Origin: Physcia stellaris
Lineage: Eukaryota; Ascomycota; Lecanoromycetes; Caliciales; Physciaceae
Assembly (NCBI GenBank): GCA_018902385.1
Contig: JABSSW010000005.1
Location: 434,001 to 498,000, forward strand
DNA: 64,000 nt
Direction of reading: 5' to 3'
Shown: one piece after another, positions 1 through 12,700 of the stretch
Position numbering within the stretch: the stretch's first letter is position 1
Layout of the letters: each line of letters begins with the position of its first letter
The notes under the pieces: model-generated
What the model was told of the DNA's origin: nothing
The model's input: the letters and a program-made list of their open reading frames with translations, nothing else
The model's database searches: none
Made by a program: the position numbers and the translations under genes

Positions 1-35
1 GTTGTAGAGTCTGAGCCTCACCAACTTCCTATCTT

Positions 36-1104
36 CTAACAGACGCGGTAGGCATCGTAAACAACTGCCGATAAACATCAGTGTGCGATCGTAGGCAAGG
101 CTGGAAGAGAAAGCATACCTTCAGTACCACGACGAACACCGCTACCAATCCACATGCCTGTATTCAGGTGAAGATAGCGAGTGTCGCCAGTCTCCATATG
201 CACGTACAGCCGAAAAGAATAAGACTTGGGATCCACCTCGTCCGACACAGCAGGGTCTTCAAGCTTCTCCAAAACCTCGCGAGGGCCGACGCGCCAGCCA
301 TCATGCTTGACGGAGATGAATGCAGGCGGGTGGTCGTGGGTTTGGAGTAGGTAGGTTGAGTCGAGATGGGTGGAGAGATCAGGGGCCACGAGTTGCGAAT
401 CTTGGCCTCCAGGCTAGATTGAATGTGAGTATTTATCGCACTTACAGATACTCTTGATAGGGTGGGAGACGTACGACGACAGTCCCCTTGCCCCAGCGCC
501 CATTCCAATGCCCGCTGATAAAGCTCATCCAATTCCTCTGCCCCCAGATCCCCTGCCCCACCGAGATCTTCGGGTTCAGCTGGATGCTCATCTGGAAATC
601 GCGCTCAAGCTTCGGCATGGGGATAGGGTAAGAGTGGCCCATCTGCGCGCTACCCTGGAAGCCACCATTGATCATCGTGTCGAGGTCTCGTTTCTTAGGG
701 GTCTTGGCCGGTGTGGTTTGTACGGGGGGGCCGTTGACAGCTTCATGGAGGATGGGGTTGTCGGGGTTGTGCTCTTTCATGGCGCTGAGATAATTGGGAC
801 ACTCGAGGAGATGTTGGCGTTGGCGAGAGGTGTTCTTCGCGCGCACCGATTGGCAGTAGATGCATTGCGCGGAGAGACACTGGACGGAGCGGCATTATTA
901 GTATTTGGACGGTTAGGTGAGATGCGGAAGGAGCATGGGAAGTTGTGTTACGTGACAGGTCGCAAAAAGATGATGGCGGTAAGAGGGTGGGTCGGTATGC
1001 TGGTGGCAGGAAGGTTGGGAGGGATGGTACTGTACCTTGTCCGACTCCTTTGCGCGGAATTCGACGTAGGCCGCGTGCACATCGCCGTCACCTATTCTCC
1101 CCAT
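36..1104 (-). CDS. Zinc-finger plus DUF3237 protein
   Basis: Four exons read on the minus strand: 1104-1036, 879-475, 413-119 and 64-36, with introns of 156, 61 and 54 nt (GT...AG). The product is about 265 aa. The N-terminal part carries a C-x2-C-x13-H-x3-C zinc finger (CIYC...HLLEC), split by intron 1. The C-terminal two thirds match DUF3237: motifs GRWGKGTVV, PGGQDSQLV, TRYLHLNTGMWIGSG and a final VVYDAYRV, which only appear in frame after splicing. DUF3237 is a small beta-barrel family of unknown biochemical role; the zinc finger suggests nucleic-acid or protein binding, which is inference. The start at 1104 is the first in-frame Met of exon 1; a further upstream exon cannot be excluded. 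Confidence 0.8.
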
Positions 1105-2213
1105 CCTGGGAGAAGCCGTAATTGGATTCGTGACTGCGGTGTTTTGATACTCACGATTTGTATTCGAAGTGTACGCGCTGGGAGGAGGGGAGTATTATTC
1201 AGAATTATTCGAACTAGTGAAAGCTGTTGGAGTGGAATTTGGCTGGGCGGGAAAGGTCGAGCTGAGTTACTTAAAGTCTAAGGCTCGTATCGAACATGCC
1301 CAGAGGTCATGTGATGTCGGCTCCGTACCCCGCCCATTACCGAACACCTTCCCGCCGAGAAACTTGTGTATCACGGAAATACAAGAATCCAGTATTCCAG
1401 TATCAATGCCACATCATCCTCCATGTCACTCAGGTATGGGAACCTACAGTACATAAGGTAGTCAGGAGGTGCCACTCGCATGGATGAACGAGTGATGGTA
1501 TCCGCTTATGCAATACCTATTTGTGCAGTACTCGATATATGATATGCAAGAGTGACAAGCCACGGGGGCAGATCCGGACAAAACCATAGATTCATAATGT
1601 CTCAGCTGGAAAAGGCAGGCCTCCAATACCAGGTTCCTTATTCAAGTTGCATTTTGTAGCATAGGATCGGTACGCTCTGTGCCACAATGACACAGATTCA
1701 AGTAGCCACTCGGTAGACTTGCTTTCCAGATTCTGTGTCTAGTAAGGAGTAAGGAGTGGTAGACTACCTAGGCCGTTAGCAACTTGTGTGAAATTGAAGA
1801 GAAAAGCTGACGCAGGTATTCATGGGTGCCTTAGGTAAACCAGCGATGTGAAGATTGGTGGGATAAATTGTGCTGCTGTGCAAACTGTACGTGACGTTAT
1901 ATTGAGAGAAAAAGATAATGAAACTTTGGGGCGCCGGTATGGATAGCCATAGTGTTTGCCTTTGGAGCCATTCAACAGAGACGGGCAGAGCCAGCGCAAT
2001 CATACTCAATACATCGGATTTGTAGATGCTCGAATGCACCAACGGTGAATCTATAATTCGCTCTGATCGCATGAAAGGTATCTCCTGTTGACAATATCAA
2101 TACACCCCCAGCACCAATGCTTACATTGAAATACAAAGGCTAAGACAGCCATGGGAGCTTCAAAACGGCCGATATACCCGACTTCGGGAAACTGGGCCAC
2201 TGACAACCCACTT
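1105..2213. other. Intergenic, no gene seen
   Basis: Short overlapping ORFs occur on both strands, but none shows a recognisable motif or splice-joined extension. It separates the start of the DUF3237 gene from the 3' end of CHS5. Confidence 0.6.
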
Positions 2214-3457
2214 TTACAGGGCAACCTCTGTAAAGCTCGCCGAGTCCCCTGGTGTTCCTGCCTCTTTCCTCGGTCCTTCATCTTCCTCGTCACTAACCAC
2301 TTCCCTCGAAATCCGGTGCTGATCGGGCTCGGAAGGGCTCGTGACGTGGACTTCCGCAGACTCCACACTCTGAACCGTACTGGGACTCTCAGGCGGCTCC
2401 CTCCTTTCCAGCGCAGGTGTATCTTTCGCAGGCGGTGGGGGCGCAGGTCCACTCTCGCTCACTGGGCTTGCAGTGGGCCGCTCGGTACCAAGGTTACTGG
2501 GTGAGGCCGGGTTCTGGTTTCCCCTTGTAGGCATCGTTGACTGGCTCTCCGTTCGTCTATTCTGTAGCATCGGTGGCCGTGGCGGTTGGCCGGAGCCGAT
2601 TCCTTGCTGTACGCCGACACCTGGACCTGGATTTCGTAATCGTGGGTCTGCGTTGAGATAGTAGCCTCGAACCCCACGATCCTGCCTTCGCGCTCACAGC
2701 CCTCAACCCATTCCGGGCGTACAACGGGGATGTTCATCTCCAATGCCTTTTCCCATTGCGTCCCCCTGCCTTCCGTGCAGACGAAATGCGTGGTATCTAT
2801 CCGGACGGTTTCTGCCATCTTGGCTCCTATTCTTTCCACCGCACTACCCAGTGATTCACGCAATGGTGCTGGGAGAAAACCAGGTGTGACGGTGATCCCA
2901 CTCAGATCTGTCATTTTGTGCGTTCTGACTGCTAGCTTTTCGCTGCTGTACATGCCAGCAGACGTCTTGAGCACGAGGTAAAAGGTGTATTCAGTATCAA
3001 GCGCCAGGCCACTGATCTTCGTACTCGTTATGTCCATTGGACGTGGGATAGCGCCCGCTTTGCTGCCATTGCGATACAAGCTTAATGAGCGTAAATCGGC
3101 GGTGGCAAGCTGTATCGGATCCCATTCCAGGACGACGGATGTTTGGGTCGCGTTCCGACAGCGGAGGATAGGTGGTGAGGGAGAAGAAATGCCAAAGGTC
3201 GTGAGGATGGAGTTTTGGAGAGAGGAGAAGGCTTTTTGGGAGGCTGCTTCGGACTGCGTATTGCGGGAGACTGTAATATCTACGATGCTGCCAGAGGAGA
3301 TTGAGGGCGGGAGGAGAATGGAGGGAAATTCGATCTGGAGGAAGCCAGTTAGCGGAGTCTTGAGATCTGTACAATAATGATTTACCAGGCGTTTGTCTTC
3401 CGTCAGGAGCACGGCTACACCGGCATCGACTTTGCCGACGGTCAAGGAGATCAACAT
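2214..3457 (-). CDS. CHS5: Chs5-like exomer component (FN3-BRCT), with apparent frameshift
   Basis: Exon 1 is 3457-3386 and exon 2 is 3334-2214, separated by a 51-nt intron. The N-terminus (LISLTVGKVDAGVAVLL) is followed by an FN3 domain (TSVVLEWDPIQLATADL) and a BRCT domain (RIDTTHFVCTEGRG, PEWVEGCEREGRIVG). Then comes a Pro/Ser/Glu-rich acidic tail ending FTEVAL. This is the layout of Chs5, the exomer scaffold that carries chitin synthase Chs3 and other cargo from the trans-Golgi to the surface. The frame changes inside a G run (plus-strand cccc at 2672-2675): upstream reads ...GRIVG, while the expected VRGYYLNADPRLR and the whole tail lie in the next frame. Five G instead of four would restore a single ORF. 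No intron explains it, so it is an assembly error or a real one-base deletion. Confidence 0.9.
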
Positions 3458-3988
3458 GGTTTCATTGACGGAGGCCGCTACCAATCAACAAGTGATTGAC
3501 CTACGTGTTGTGCATGCGTCTTGACCTTATGTTCGTGTTGTCGCACAAACAGCCACAAGGATAATCGTGTTTCGGGCCGTGTGCCGTTGGTGTCGTCCAG
3601 AGAGATATCCACAACTTCTTCCAGCACCAGGTTTACGAGCCAACTTCGGCTGTGATCGCTACTATTCTGAACGGATTTTCTCTCGGACAGTGAATCTATC
3701 ATGTTTGTCTCGCTTATCCTTTTGGCAACGTCACTCTTAATAGTATGCTCGATTGTCAATTGTACTTACTGAAAGAGCATCATAAGGTTCTTATTTTGTC
3801 TTCGCCACGGTTGAAATACACGACAAACTACATTGTTATTGCAGGTCCAGACATCAGGTCAGTCTTGGTAACCAGGACCCTTGTGAATCTAGAGGTCAAT
3901 GTTGAACCGTGATGAGCAGGATAAAGACCACAAACGGAGATGATTATGTGGGCCAGCCTAACCTGAGACTGTGATTTACATCCTGAGA
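3458..3988. other. Spacer between CHS5 and the YVC1-like gene
   Basis: This holds the CHS5 promoter and 5' leader and the 3' flank of the channel gene. A 93-codon minus-strand ORF (3478-3759) has no recognisable features and is taken as leader sequence. Confidence 0.5.
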
Positions 3989-6410
3989 TCACTCATACTG
4001 AGTCGGCTCTTCCCGATAATCAATCTCCTGAAACAACGGCTGCTGATCGTTAGGCTCTTGATCATCCGATTCCTCCATCACTAGGGCTGGACTCTTCCCA
4101 TCATCACCACCCCCATCTTCATAAAGCTTCCTTAACAGAAGCTCTATCCTACCAGTCGAAGCCTCTAATGTCTCAAGCCTTGCCTTAATGTTAGATCCAT
4201 CATGCTTCTGTAGCATGTCGGACAGCTGCTCCGTCAGACCAACCACCGAAGCCGTAGATTCCTTGCGCAGTGGTCTGGCTCTAAACTCACGATCCCCGAT
4301 TTGCTTTCCGTTGGCTCGCGAGGTTGACTGTATTCTTTGCTGCTCTTCGCTGGAGTCTTCAATGTCGGAGGATCCATCGTAGATATGCTCAGGCGGGTCA
4401 GTGTCGAAGACGGCCTGGATATCGCCATGAACGGAAAAGCGAGAAAAATCCCAGAAGGAGTGTGCCTTTCGTTGTTGATAAGCTTTGGGTTTCGCTGGCT
4501 TCCAGAGGTAATGCCTGTCGTACCAGGCTATGGCGAGAAGAATAGGTAGATTAGTGACGCGGACGGCGGTTACGTTTACTTTGTGGAACCAGCGTGGAGA
4601 GACGATCAATTTGAGCGGGAGAAGTATGATGAGAGCAAGAACATTGAGCGGTGGCTGATAAGCGAAGATTGCATCGCTTTTGACGCCTTCCAGCGTGAGA
4701 ACGGCCCTTCGAAATTGGCATTCGGCATCTGCATTGGTGACAATGTGAGAGAAGGTATGGCTCAACATGGAGACTAGGATTGTAAGGAAGAGAGTATTCC
4801 CAAGGAATGCGAACGTGACCATAAGAATTGGGCCGAGCAGCCAGTGGAAGTCCAGAGACCTTTGTATGCCAGTACCATCAAGACCGAACCATACATAAAG
4901 CATCCATTTTGCCACCGTGATCGGTCGGTGTCTGCCATCTCCAAGCCAGAACATGGCAAGAAGGAATCCAGCGAAACACCATACAGCTAAGAACGTCAGG
5001 GTAACGAAGTCTGACATCATATCTCGCAAGGAGACAAAGAGCATGTTCTCCGACATAAGGTTGAATGCCAGTCGAGGTACAAGGACCGGAGCCCCGGTTG
5101 CGAGGATCTCAAGGGCGGTCTCACTAGCTCTGACATTGCCTGTAGCGCAGCCGTATATTCGAACAACAAGGTAGCACACATAGATGACCGCAAAACTGGC
5201 GTCGAGAAAAGACCACAAATTCTGCGTATAAACCTGCCAGCCATGCTCAGTTAGCGTTGCAAATTCATGTATTGCCCAACCTAGAGTATAGATTGAGAAA
5301 CAGTATTCATATGCATTAAGCTCGGCAGTGCGCTTCTTCCATCTCTCGTCTGTCATCAAAAGGACATAGAGAAGAAGAAGGACGAGGAATTGGCACATGT
5401 CCAAAGCATTGCTAATGCGTGGAACTATCAATCGGTATTGGTTGAGTAAAGGTGCTTTTGCGGGGTTGTAAAGTGATATTGGTTTGTGCTTATAATGATC
5501 AGGGAGTATATCGATGAACGAGTATGGCGTGTAGATTATTCTTCCTGTGTAGATGGCATCCACTACCCTCGTGCATGCCGACGAACTGAGCAAAAGTTTA
5601 CTTTCTGATATGATGGCGACTTCTAACGCTGGAGCCTTCTTTTTGTAGTTATATTTACTTCTTTGGACCCAGTTCCGAGCTTGATTAGCAGTCTTGAGGA
5701 TCTCTTCTGGTGCGTTTTGGAACGGTTCAAAGCCTGCTACGAGTATGTTTGCCAGCAAAAGTAGGCCATTTCGACCAGGGTGTTCTTCCTCAAAGCGCCG
5801 TAACACTCTGTTGGCGAGAAGTTCGCAGAGAACAGCACGAGTGTTGTAGACGTTGTGACGATGAGCATGCAGACTCTGCTCCTTTGTAAACTGTACCTTG
5901 TTGACAAGCAGGCAGTATACTGTTTACGGTCGTGGGTTAATTGCTCCTGCTCTTGGGTATATCGATCAAGCTTACCTATGGAGATGTCCTTCAGCTTGTA
6001 CAAACGATTAACCATAGGCCGAGTCACAGAAACTGTCATACGAGGACTCCGTAACTGTTCAAGGGTGTAGGGTTCATCTTTGAGACACCAACGTCAGATA
6101 TTGATCGACGAGAACATCAACTGCTTCTCACCAATGGCACTGATAACGTCCTGGCGTACGCTAGGAATCTTCAGTCAGTTGTGGCCTCGCTCGCCCCGAT
6201 CTCCTGCCAGGCAGCGGAATTATCACAGGGCTTGGCTTACCGATGGATTGTGGCGTAGACGGGTAGATGAGCATGTGGATTTGGTGGAGCTGGCACATCA
6301 CCAGAATACTCTCCGTTCTCCGCCTCGGGAAGGAGTCGTTCCTCTTCCTCTCTGGCTTCGCTTATCCGCAAGGCATAGCTGTAGCCTCGACGGGTTCTGG
6401 GACGTTCCAT
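3989..6410 (-). CDS. YVC1: YVC1-type TRP-like vacuolar cation channel
   Basis: Four exons: 6410-6241, 6160-6132 (a 29-nt microexon), 6077-5976 and 5919-3989; introns of 80, 54 and 56 nt. The spliced product is 743 aa. The N-terminal cytosolic part reads LPVYATIHR, then DEPYTLEQLRSPR, then VVYCLLVNKVQFT-like sequence running into GLLLLANILVAGFEPFQNAPEE. These are hallmarks of fungal Yvc1-family channels, which release Ca2+ from the vacuole. The middle third contains about six to eight hydrophobic segments, with a pore-proximal stretch around WMLYVWFGLDGTGIQ. The C-terminus is acidic, with a short predicted coiled coil (LTEQLSDMLQKH...LETLEAS...LLLRKLYE). The ATG at 6410 is the first Met in the frame leading into exon 1 and gives a usual family length. 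Confidence 0.88.
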
Positions 6411-7316
6411 TGTCTACAATGCCCAACATGCTTCTTCGATCCGGCGACGCTGGCGAAGAGCAGGATGAATAGATATTTTTGCGAGAGAGAGGTTATAACA
6501 TAGAACGCTGTGATACAACCTGTGACTTCAGGAAAAATGTGAAGCGAAGTTACTTATGCAATTGCCCCTCTTTCACAGAGACAATGAATTTTGATACGAT
6601 GATGATGATGACGTGCATTCTCCTGTACGACGCAACACGTCAGAGCTCACCTGAAAGGAGAGCGAACTGCGGAGTTTGGAGACTTCGGTGGCTGGATGTG
6701 GTAAATGTACATGCAATATATGTCATAGATCTAAAGATGCAGGGATCAAAATCTCCCTTGATACGAGTAGATCCGAAGAAACAATTCTATTCTCAAAAAG
6801 TCTTGGCACATTTCAGTCGCCAAGACCTGCCGCCAAGACTCTGGAGCACAGCCACATTTAACAAAGGTGCCATACATCGTCACTCCTGTTCACCAACCAC
6901 AAAAACATGTGATTCCATTCTTGTATCTTTGTTCAAGGTAAAAGTATTGTCGCTTGACACTTTCCCCAGAGGGCAGTGTGGATGTAAGATTTGATTTCGC
7001 CATGGACAGCGCTGATACCCAGTGTACATCCGTAGCGCATGTCCAGCATCTAAATCGGACTATGAACGCAGCAAAAACGAGTTCGAATTGATATCATAAG
7101 GCTCATCTCAACGGCCCACATAAACGCCGTTCCGTTTCCTACGCCCAACCAAGCGTCCAATCCATCTCAGTCGTACCATCACATCATCGCTCCTCTCAGC
7201 AACGCGTCCATATCACTCTGTTACTCTCGCAAAACATCCCTCGCCATATCTACTTCTTCCCTCCGCCCACATATCCAAATGAAAGCGCTACAACAGCATT
7301 AGCAATACTGCCCTTC
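6411..7316. other. Intergenic, no gene seen
   Basis: A plus-strand ORF at 6479-6994 lacks motifs and has unbiased composition. The region holds the channel gene promoter and the 3' flank of the next minus-strand gene. Confidence 0.5.
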
Positions 7317-7862
7317 TCAACTGACCATTTCCCCCCGGGAGATTTTCAACTCACTCTCACCCCACCCCTTCTGGGCCTTCTTCGCTTGCTCTGTGTCTAG
7401 CGGGCCCGTGTCACCCGTCTCGGCACGGTTCACGCCCTCTTTACTGGCCTGATCCGTGACGCCGCCCAGCAGGCCTTTGCTGCCTAGTTGTCCGCCCACC
7501 GTGTCGTTGACGCCGTCCTGCAGCTTATCGACGCCTTCATTGCCCGTGATCTTGGTTTTGCCGAGTTGATCTGTTGTAGGGTTATGTTAGCCAAATGAAG
7601 GATAAGTGGAGGAACACGGGTGGGGGATGAGCAGGGTGAAACTTCTCGGTAGTCGGTACGTTGCTGGCTTTCTAGGAAGGGGAGTTGAAGGGAAAGGAGT
7701 ATGCGCGTGATATGAGGAAGGGAATCGTGACGGACCTTTGGCCGTGTAGGATACCTTGTTTTCGCCGAACCAGGCGAGGTATTTGTCTTCTAGCCATGGG
7801 ACGTAGGAGTTGTAGTACTCGTTGTATTTCTTACTCGTCCATGATTGCTCGTCGTTTGACAT
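7317..7862 (-). CDS. Small conserved fungal protein of unknown function
   Basis: Exons 7862-7736 and 7570-7317 are joined across a 165-nt intron (GTCCGT...CAG); the product is 126 aa. The N-terminus is rich in Trp and Tyr (SWTSKKYNEYYNSYVPWLEDKY). The second exon begins DQLGKTKITGNEGVDKLQDGVND and continues with Gly/Asp-rich hydrophilic sequence (GGQLGSKGLLGG, ASKEGVNRAE). Splicing restores a TAKDQLGKTK join. I recognise the pattern as a small hydrophilic protein common in filamentous ascomycetes with no assigned function. No signal peptide or membrane segment is visible. The last 15 residues are less family-like, and a further 3' intron is possible. Confidence 0.7.
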
Positions 7863-8809
7863 GATGGCGGGGATTTGGTGGATGGTGTGGGATAGGCTTG
7901 ACGAGTTAATAGCCAGGTAACAGGATGAAGGGGGAGATAGTCAAATGTTGAAAGAGTCGTTGAGAAGAGGGAACCGAGACGTGATAACGGAGCGGAAGCG
8001 CGTCGAGATCAGACGATTTGTTTGGTCGGATGACGTACAGAGGGGCATGTCACCCGGGTGGGAATCTTGTTTCCTTCATTTGGCATGTGATGATGAGCTA
8101 ACCCTGACTGGAAAACATTTATAATGATGTAGAATTGATTCTGATCGAGGGTTTCCAAGTTCAAGGAGATTTGATACCGGTTTAGATTTTGGAAAGGAGC
8201 GAACCCTGCGAGATCTACGGAGGTACACATTAGGAAATCCTTGCTTTATGGGAGACTAAATCGTTTTCTTTAACCCTAAGCAATGGTGACCCGTTAAGGA
8301 GGATGAAAGAGAACATGGTCTATTGTTCACTGCAGCAATTTCGATCCCAAGCCTCTCTGGCAGTCTCTCAACAGCTCGATGAAGGTCTATCTCTTATGAC
8401 TGAGCTCAGTTGCGGGCTGAGTCTGATGTCTTTGTCGGGTCTTTGCTATTAACCGATTGCGGTTGTGTAGCTAGTTATATCGCAAGGCAGCGTTAGCATC
8501 GACAGCGCAGAGTCCACTAACACGTTCAATGACGAAGCAATGCACGTTGTGAAGTGAATGACCATTTCTGTCAACCTTAGACTCAAGTGACTTGACTTAT
8601 AGGCATTGTTTTCGATACTTTCCACCCAGTTCTATGTCGTTCGAGCTATGTACATGAATCTGAATACAAAAATGGCATGTCTTGTCTTATATCCTGGGCT
8701 TGGGTTCCGGGGATCCTCTGTGGGGCACAACGAGTCAGAAAATGCCAATTATTAGAAGCAGAATCTTACAGAGACAAAGGTAAGAAACAAGCCGATCAAA
8801 CCTACTTAC
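7863..8809. other. Intergenic, no gene seen
   Basis: Only short ORFs without motifs are present. The right end is the 3' flank of the dienelactone hydrolase gene. Confidence 0.5.
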
Positions 8810-9735
8810 TCACAGGTGCTTGTGGAAGAAGTCCAAGACAACGGCGTACCCACGCTCGTACTCCTTCCTGACCTTCTCGTTCTCAAGATCACCTCTTGCA
8901 GCCATCCAGCCATGCACCTGGTCAGGGAACGTCTCGATGTGATTCTGCACCTTCAAGTTCTCCTGAAAACCCTTGACCGCCTCTTTGTCCTCGTCCTTAG
9001 ACGGTAACATGCAAACGGGGATAGCGATATCCTTGGCATCATTGGGGTCCACCATCGCCGGGTGGACCTCAGCTGCTGCGCTGAACACTGTCCCGGATTG
9101 AGACGTTAGGGATACAATCTAGACGACATGTCGGTCTCAGCATGTTCGCGCCCATACCCCGAGGTAGGAAACCGACCTTTCCACCCCAGCACATACCCAA
9201 AACGCCCAATTTCTCGACCTTAGGCGAGTATTTCTTGATCGCCGCTACAAGCTTGGGAACCTTTTCTGCATTCTTCGGTGGCGCGGCGGGCCCTTGGAAA
9301 AAGGCTCCAAGCTTTTCGCCTTTTTCCTTGGTATCTGGTGGATACCATGAGTGATCCGCAGGTTTGCCTTCAAAAAAGTCGGGTATGTAGACTTGGTATT
9401 GATGGTGCTCGTCATCGGCGTGTGCTAGGATGTCGGCGCCTTGAAGGACTTGTGGACTGTATCCGAATATGTCGTAGACGATGAAGATGGCGGAGGTAGC
9501 GGATGAGGGACCGGTCACGTCTGGTGGTATCAGATTACGTGCAGATACTGATGTATGGCAAGGTGCATACAAGTCTTTAACCCGCCAATCTCCTCGAACT
9601 TGCCCTTCTCCTTGTAATCTTTCGCAACTGCCGGAGGTACGGAACAGCAAGCCTGACAATATCATCAGACCATTGCCTTTATTATGGAAAGGTCGCTCAA
9701 AGATGACACACCTCGCTGTGTCCGTGCATTGCCAT
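8810..9735 (-). CDS. Dienelactone hydrolase family protein
   Basis: Four exons: 9735-9712, 9652-9571, 9520-9177 and 9118-8810; introns of 59, 50 and 58 nt. The product is 252 aa, normal for the family. It is an alpha/beta hydrolase with the nucleophile cysteine in GMCWGGK, an acid residue near MLPSKDE and the catalytic histidine in FPDQVHGW. The DLH triad is Cys-Asp-His, and members cleave dienelactones or related esters. The start MAMHGHSE lies in its own short exon; the following ACCSVPPAV and KTYVTGP joins are recovered only by splicing. It is cytosolic, with no signal peptide. The physiological substrate cannot be read from the sequence. Confidence 0.88.
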
Positions 9736-12700
9736 GGTTGCTAGAGGACTGATACTACTAAAGGACCGACTGTGGACACTGACACGAGAATGATAGAAAG
9801 ACTTCGCAACGTATGACAAAAATTTGAAGTGGGGAGAATGTACAGAGGAAGGTCGGAAAGGTGTTGCTATCATCCCACAACCTTTACGGCAAATGTGGCG
9901 GGGAAAGCAAAACGTCATCGGTAATGACGGAATCGGCAGTGAATCACACTGAAGCCCCACCACCAGAAATACGTGACAACGAGTCAGGAAGTCGGTGGGA
10001 AGCACCTTGGAGCAGTATGATAAAGCATGCAACTATTGCTGTGCAACATCTACTCGTATTCTACGACAATCAGATCAGAAGAACCAATTAGGCTAGAGCT
10101 TTTACACCTTCAACCCTCCTCATCCCCGTGGCTGAAGCTGGCGGCTGGCAATGAGGAAAAGGTTAAGATAATTCATGCTAAGAAGGAGGTAGAGAGACAC
10201 AAAAGATGTTACTTAGACTTCAGACATCTTTTTCAAGGAATCAGCTTTGACGGAAGGCATCTTTGCCTATCATTATGTTGTGGGATGTCCTCCGCTCTCG
10301 CTGTACCTTACCTGTTTATGGTGCTCCTATGCTGTGGAGGAATGTGTTTGCCATGCACAGCTGGATTACCAGGCGAGCCAGGTTCTCCGGGGGACGACCA
10401 ATCCATGCACTTGTCGAGACAGTGGCAGGAGTGAACCATCACTTTAGAGAGCCTAGGCGGACCGGGGAACATGCTATGACACTTCGAGATACTGGAGTCT
10501 TTGGGAATTTACGATGCTCTTGGCTTGAATTTCTGGTAGCTTTGCTCACTGGGCAACAATAGTCAGTCCATGGATTGCATAAATGAAGTGCGTGAAATCT
10601 ACTCGTAGTGCTGTAAACCTCATGCTATTTCGAGGGTTGCTCTCCACCCGTGGATAGTTGACGTCTCCTAATCCGAATAGCGTGTGATGAAGAATGCTGT
10701 TAGCTTCTAATCATGGCAATGTGGTACCTCGTATGACATCCCGTTAGCTGATGCCAGCACCTTCGCAGGAACGGCAGGTGGGTACGTATGAAGAAGGTCC
10801 CTTCGGCAGAACTGTCATTTCAAGGGTTGCTAAGATGGCGAAACGGCCGAAGAAAGATGAGCAGTCCCGCTCATCCAAGCCGGTGTAACTATAGAAGTTC
10901 GACAGCAATGATGTCGCACTACTCTAGTTGGCTGTCTCCTGTGGCTTGAATGTTTCGAGCAATGGTCTTGCCGTTTTGAAGACAGCGGCACGTCGATCTC
11001 CTTAGTTTACTATCACAGTGGAGTCCCATTTCTATTCTTGAACCATGTTCTAGTCCAGGACGTTTTGAGGCCTTCGAATTCAAGAGTAAGGTGTCCACTT
11101 CGATCGGTTGGCATGAAAGGGATGAGAATTAGGATGATAATGCAGTGGAACGCCGTTCTTGGTGGCTGTCTGTATCACTAGTTTCATTTCACTGCTACCA
11201 TCGTGAGTAAGGCAACTCGTCCAAACGCACGCCCTGACCTTTTCCTAGGGCCGTTCTGTCGAGCTATTCCTGTGGCAGTACGGAGTAGTGTACCTTGCCG
11301 TGATCTGATAAGGAATCGCTGGAAAGTACGGGAGCTTGGCAACCGGAGCGGCAGTCGATGAGTTATGCGACTAGGTAACAATGACGCAGGGTTTTCCAAA
11401 TGAGCGCAGCGGTAAAAAGGTCGGAGGTTGGTGCGAGGTGAGATGATATGCCATGGGTAAAAGACAGAGCTGAGGAGAATCATGTACGGGGAACTTCGTA
11501 TGGACCTTTGAACATTCCAGTTGCATCATACAATAATCATATCAGCAAAGGTGATCGTGTGTCGTAAAGCTCTGAGCTGTGGGTAGATGTTCACTCACAG
11601 ATCGTTCTCAAGTCCCACCCCTGCAGGCATTTCTCCGAACCCTCTGGAGAACCCTGCGGGCGCAAAGTTCCGGAATTCCGCTCTTGCGTCAGCAAATGCG
11701 ATGGTGCAACCTTAGGCGATCTGAAACAACGGGCTAAAGTAAGTTCGGTTCGAGATGCAAGAGGGTCGACATACCATCAGGCTTGCCAGATATGTGATGG
11801 CGAAGGACGGGTATAGCCGTTCTTGCACCATAAACGCCAGTACAGTAGACATAAAAACCTCTTTATCATTTACATAACAGGCAAGGCTTGATCCAGCGGG
11901 GTGGTGTTTGAACGTCCAGAGTATCTTGGTGTTTACGCTGAACGTACCGGCGTATAGTTTGAGACGGAAAGAAATTGGAAAGGGAGGAATTTGTCACACT
12001 ATTGGCGCCGTAGACCAGTGCAACGTTGTTGCTTCTAGGAGCAGTACTGTCATAGATAGTTGATCTTTTTGAGGCATCGAAAGCGAGGAAAGCAGGTGAG
12101 TAGGCCGGGTTCTCTTTGACTTCTCCATCATGATCGTCCATGGTCGTCAGCCGTGTTGGTTAAGATCGTCCACTAGGTAACTTAGTATGCGGGCACAGGC
12201 ACATGAAACATGAAGGCCATGCCAACTTCAGACTCGGTGACTTTGATGGCCCCCCCAATAATAACTGTAATGCAGCGTACAAATATGTGGGCGAGGAAGC
12301 ATGTTTAAGCTTGCCTTAGGAGAAAATGCATGTATGATGCGGTGTCGACGAGAGCGAACGGGGCAGTAGCAGTGGCTACGCAGAGCACCATCAGCAATGA
12401 TGTTTGTCACTATCAGACGCATCTATATGAAAGAAAACCAAATCCTGAACCTGGCCGACAACTGAGATAGCGGATTCCGTGACTGTGATTCAACAAGGCA
12501 TCTGCTCAGGAGCATTCATGTCTCTTGGTGGTGACGATAAATAGATGACACCACCAATAAGCTTACAAAGGCTCCTTCGTCGGACATTCGTAGAAGCGCT
12601 CGTGTCCTCGTCTGGAATGAGATCTTATGGATTCGAGACACTGTCCTTTGATGTTTTCTAATGGAGATGGTCTGTGAGAGGAGTTAGGAAAGACCAATAA

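Noticed and set aside
454-1281. 275-codon plus-strand ORF
   Set aside because: It is antisense to the spliced zinc-finger/DUF3237 gene, which has recognisable motifs; this is a shadow frame.
3478-3759. 93-codon ORF upstream of CHS5
   Set aside because: It overlaps the CHS5 start region and has no family features; treated as leader DNA.
6479-6994. 171-codon plus-strand ORF
   Set aside because: No domain, no splice extension, composition like intergenic DNA.
10027-10562. Three overlapping ORFs including a Cys/Leu-rich segment
   Set aside because: All three plus frames are open over the same stretch, which is typical of chance; no family pattern.
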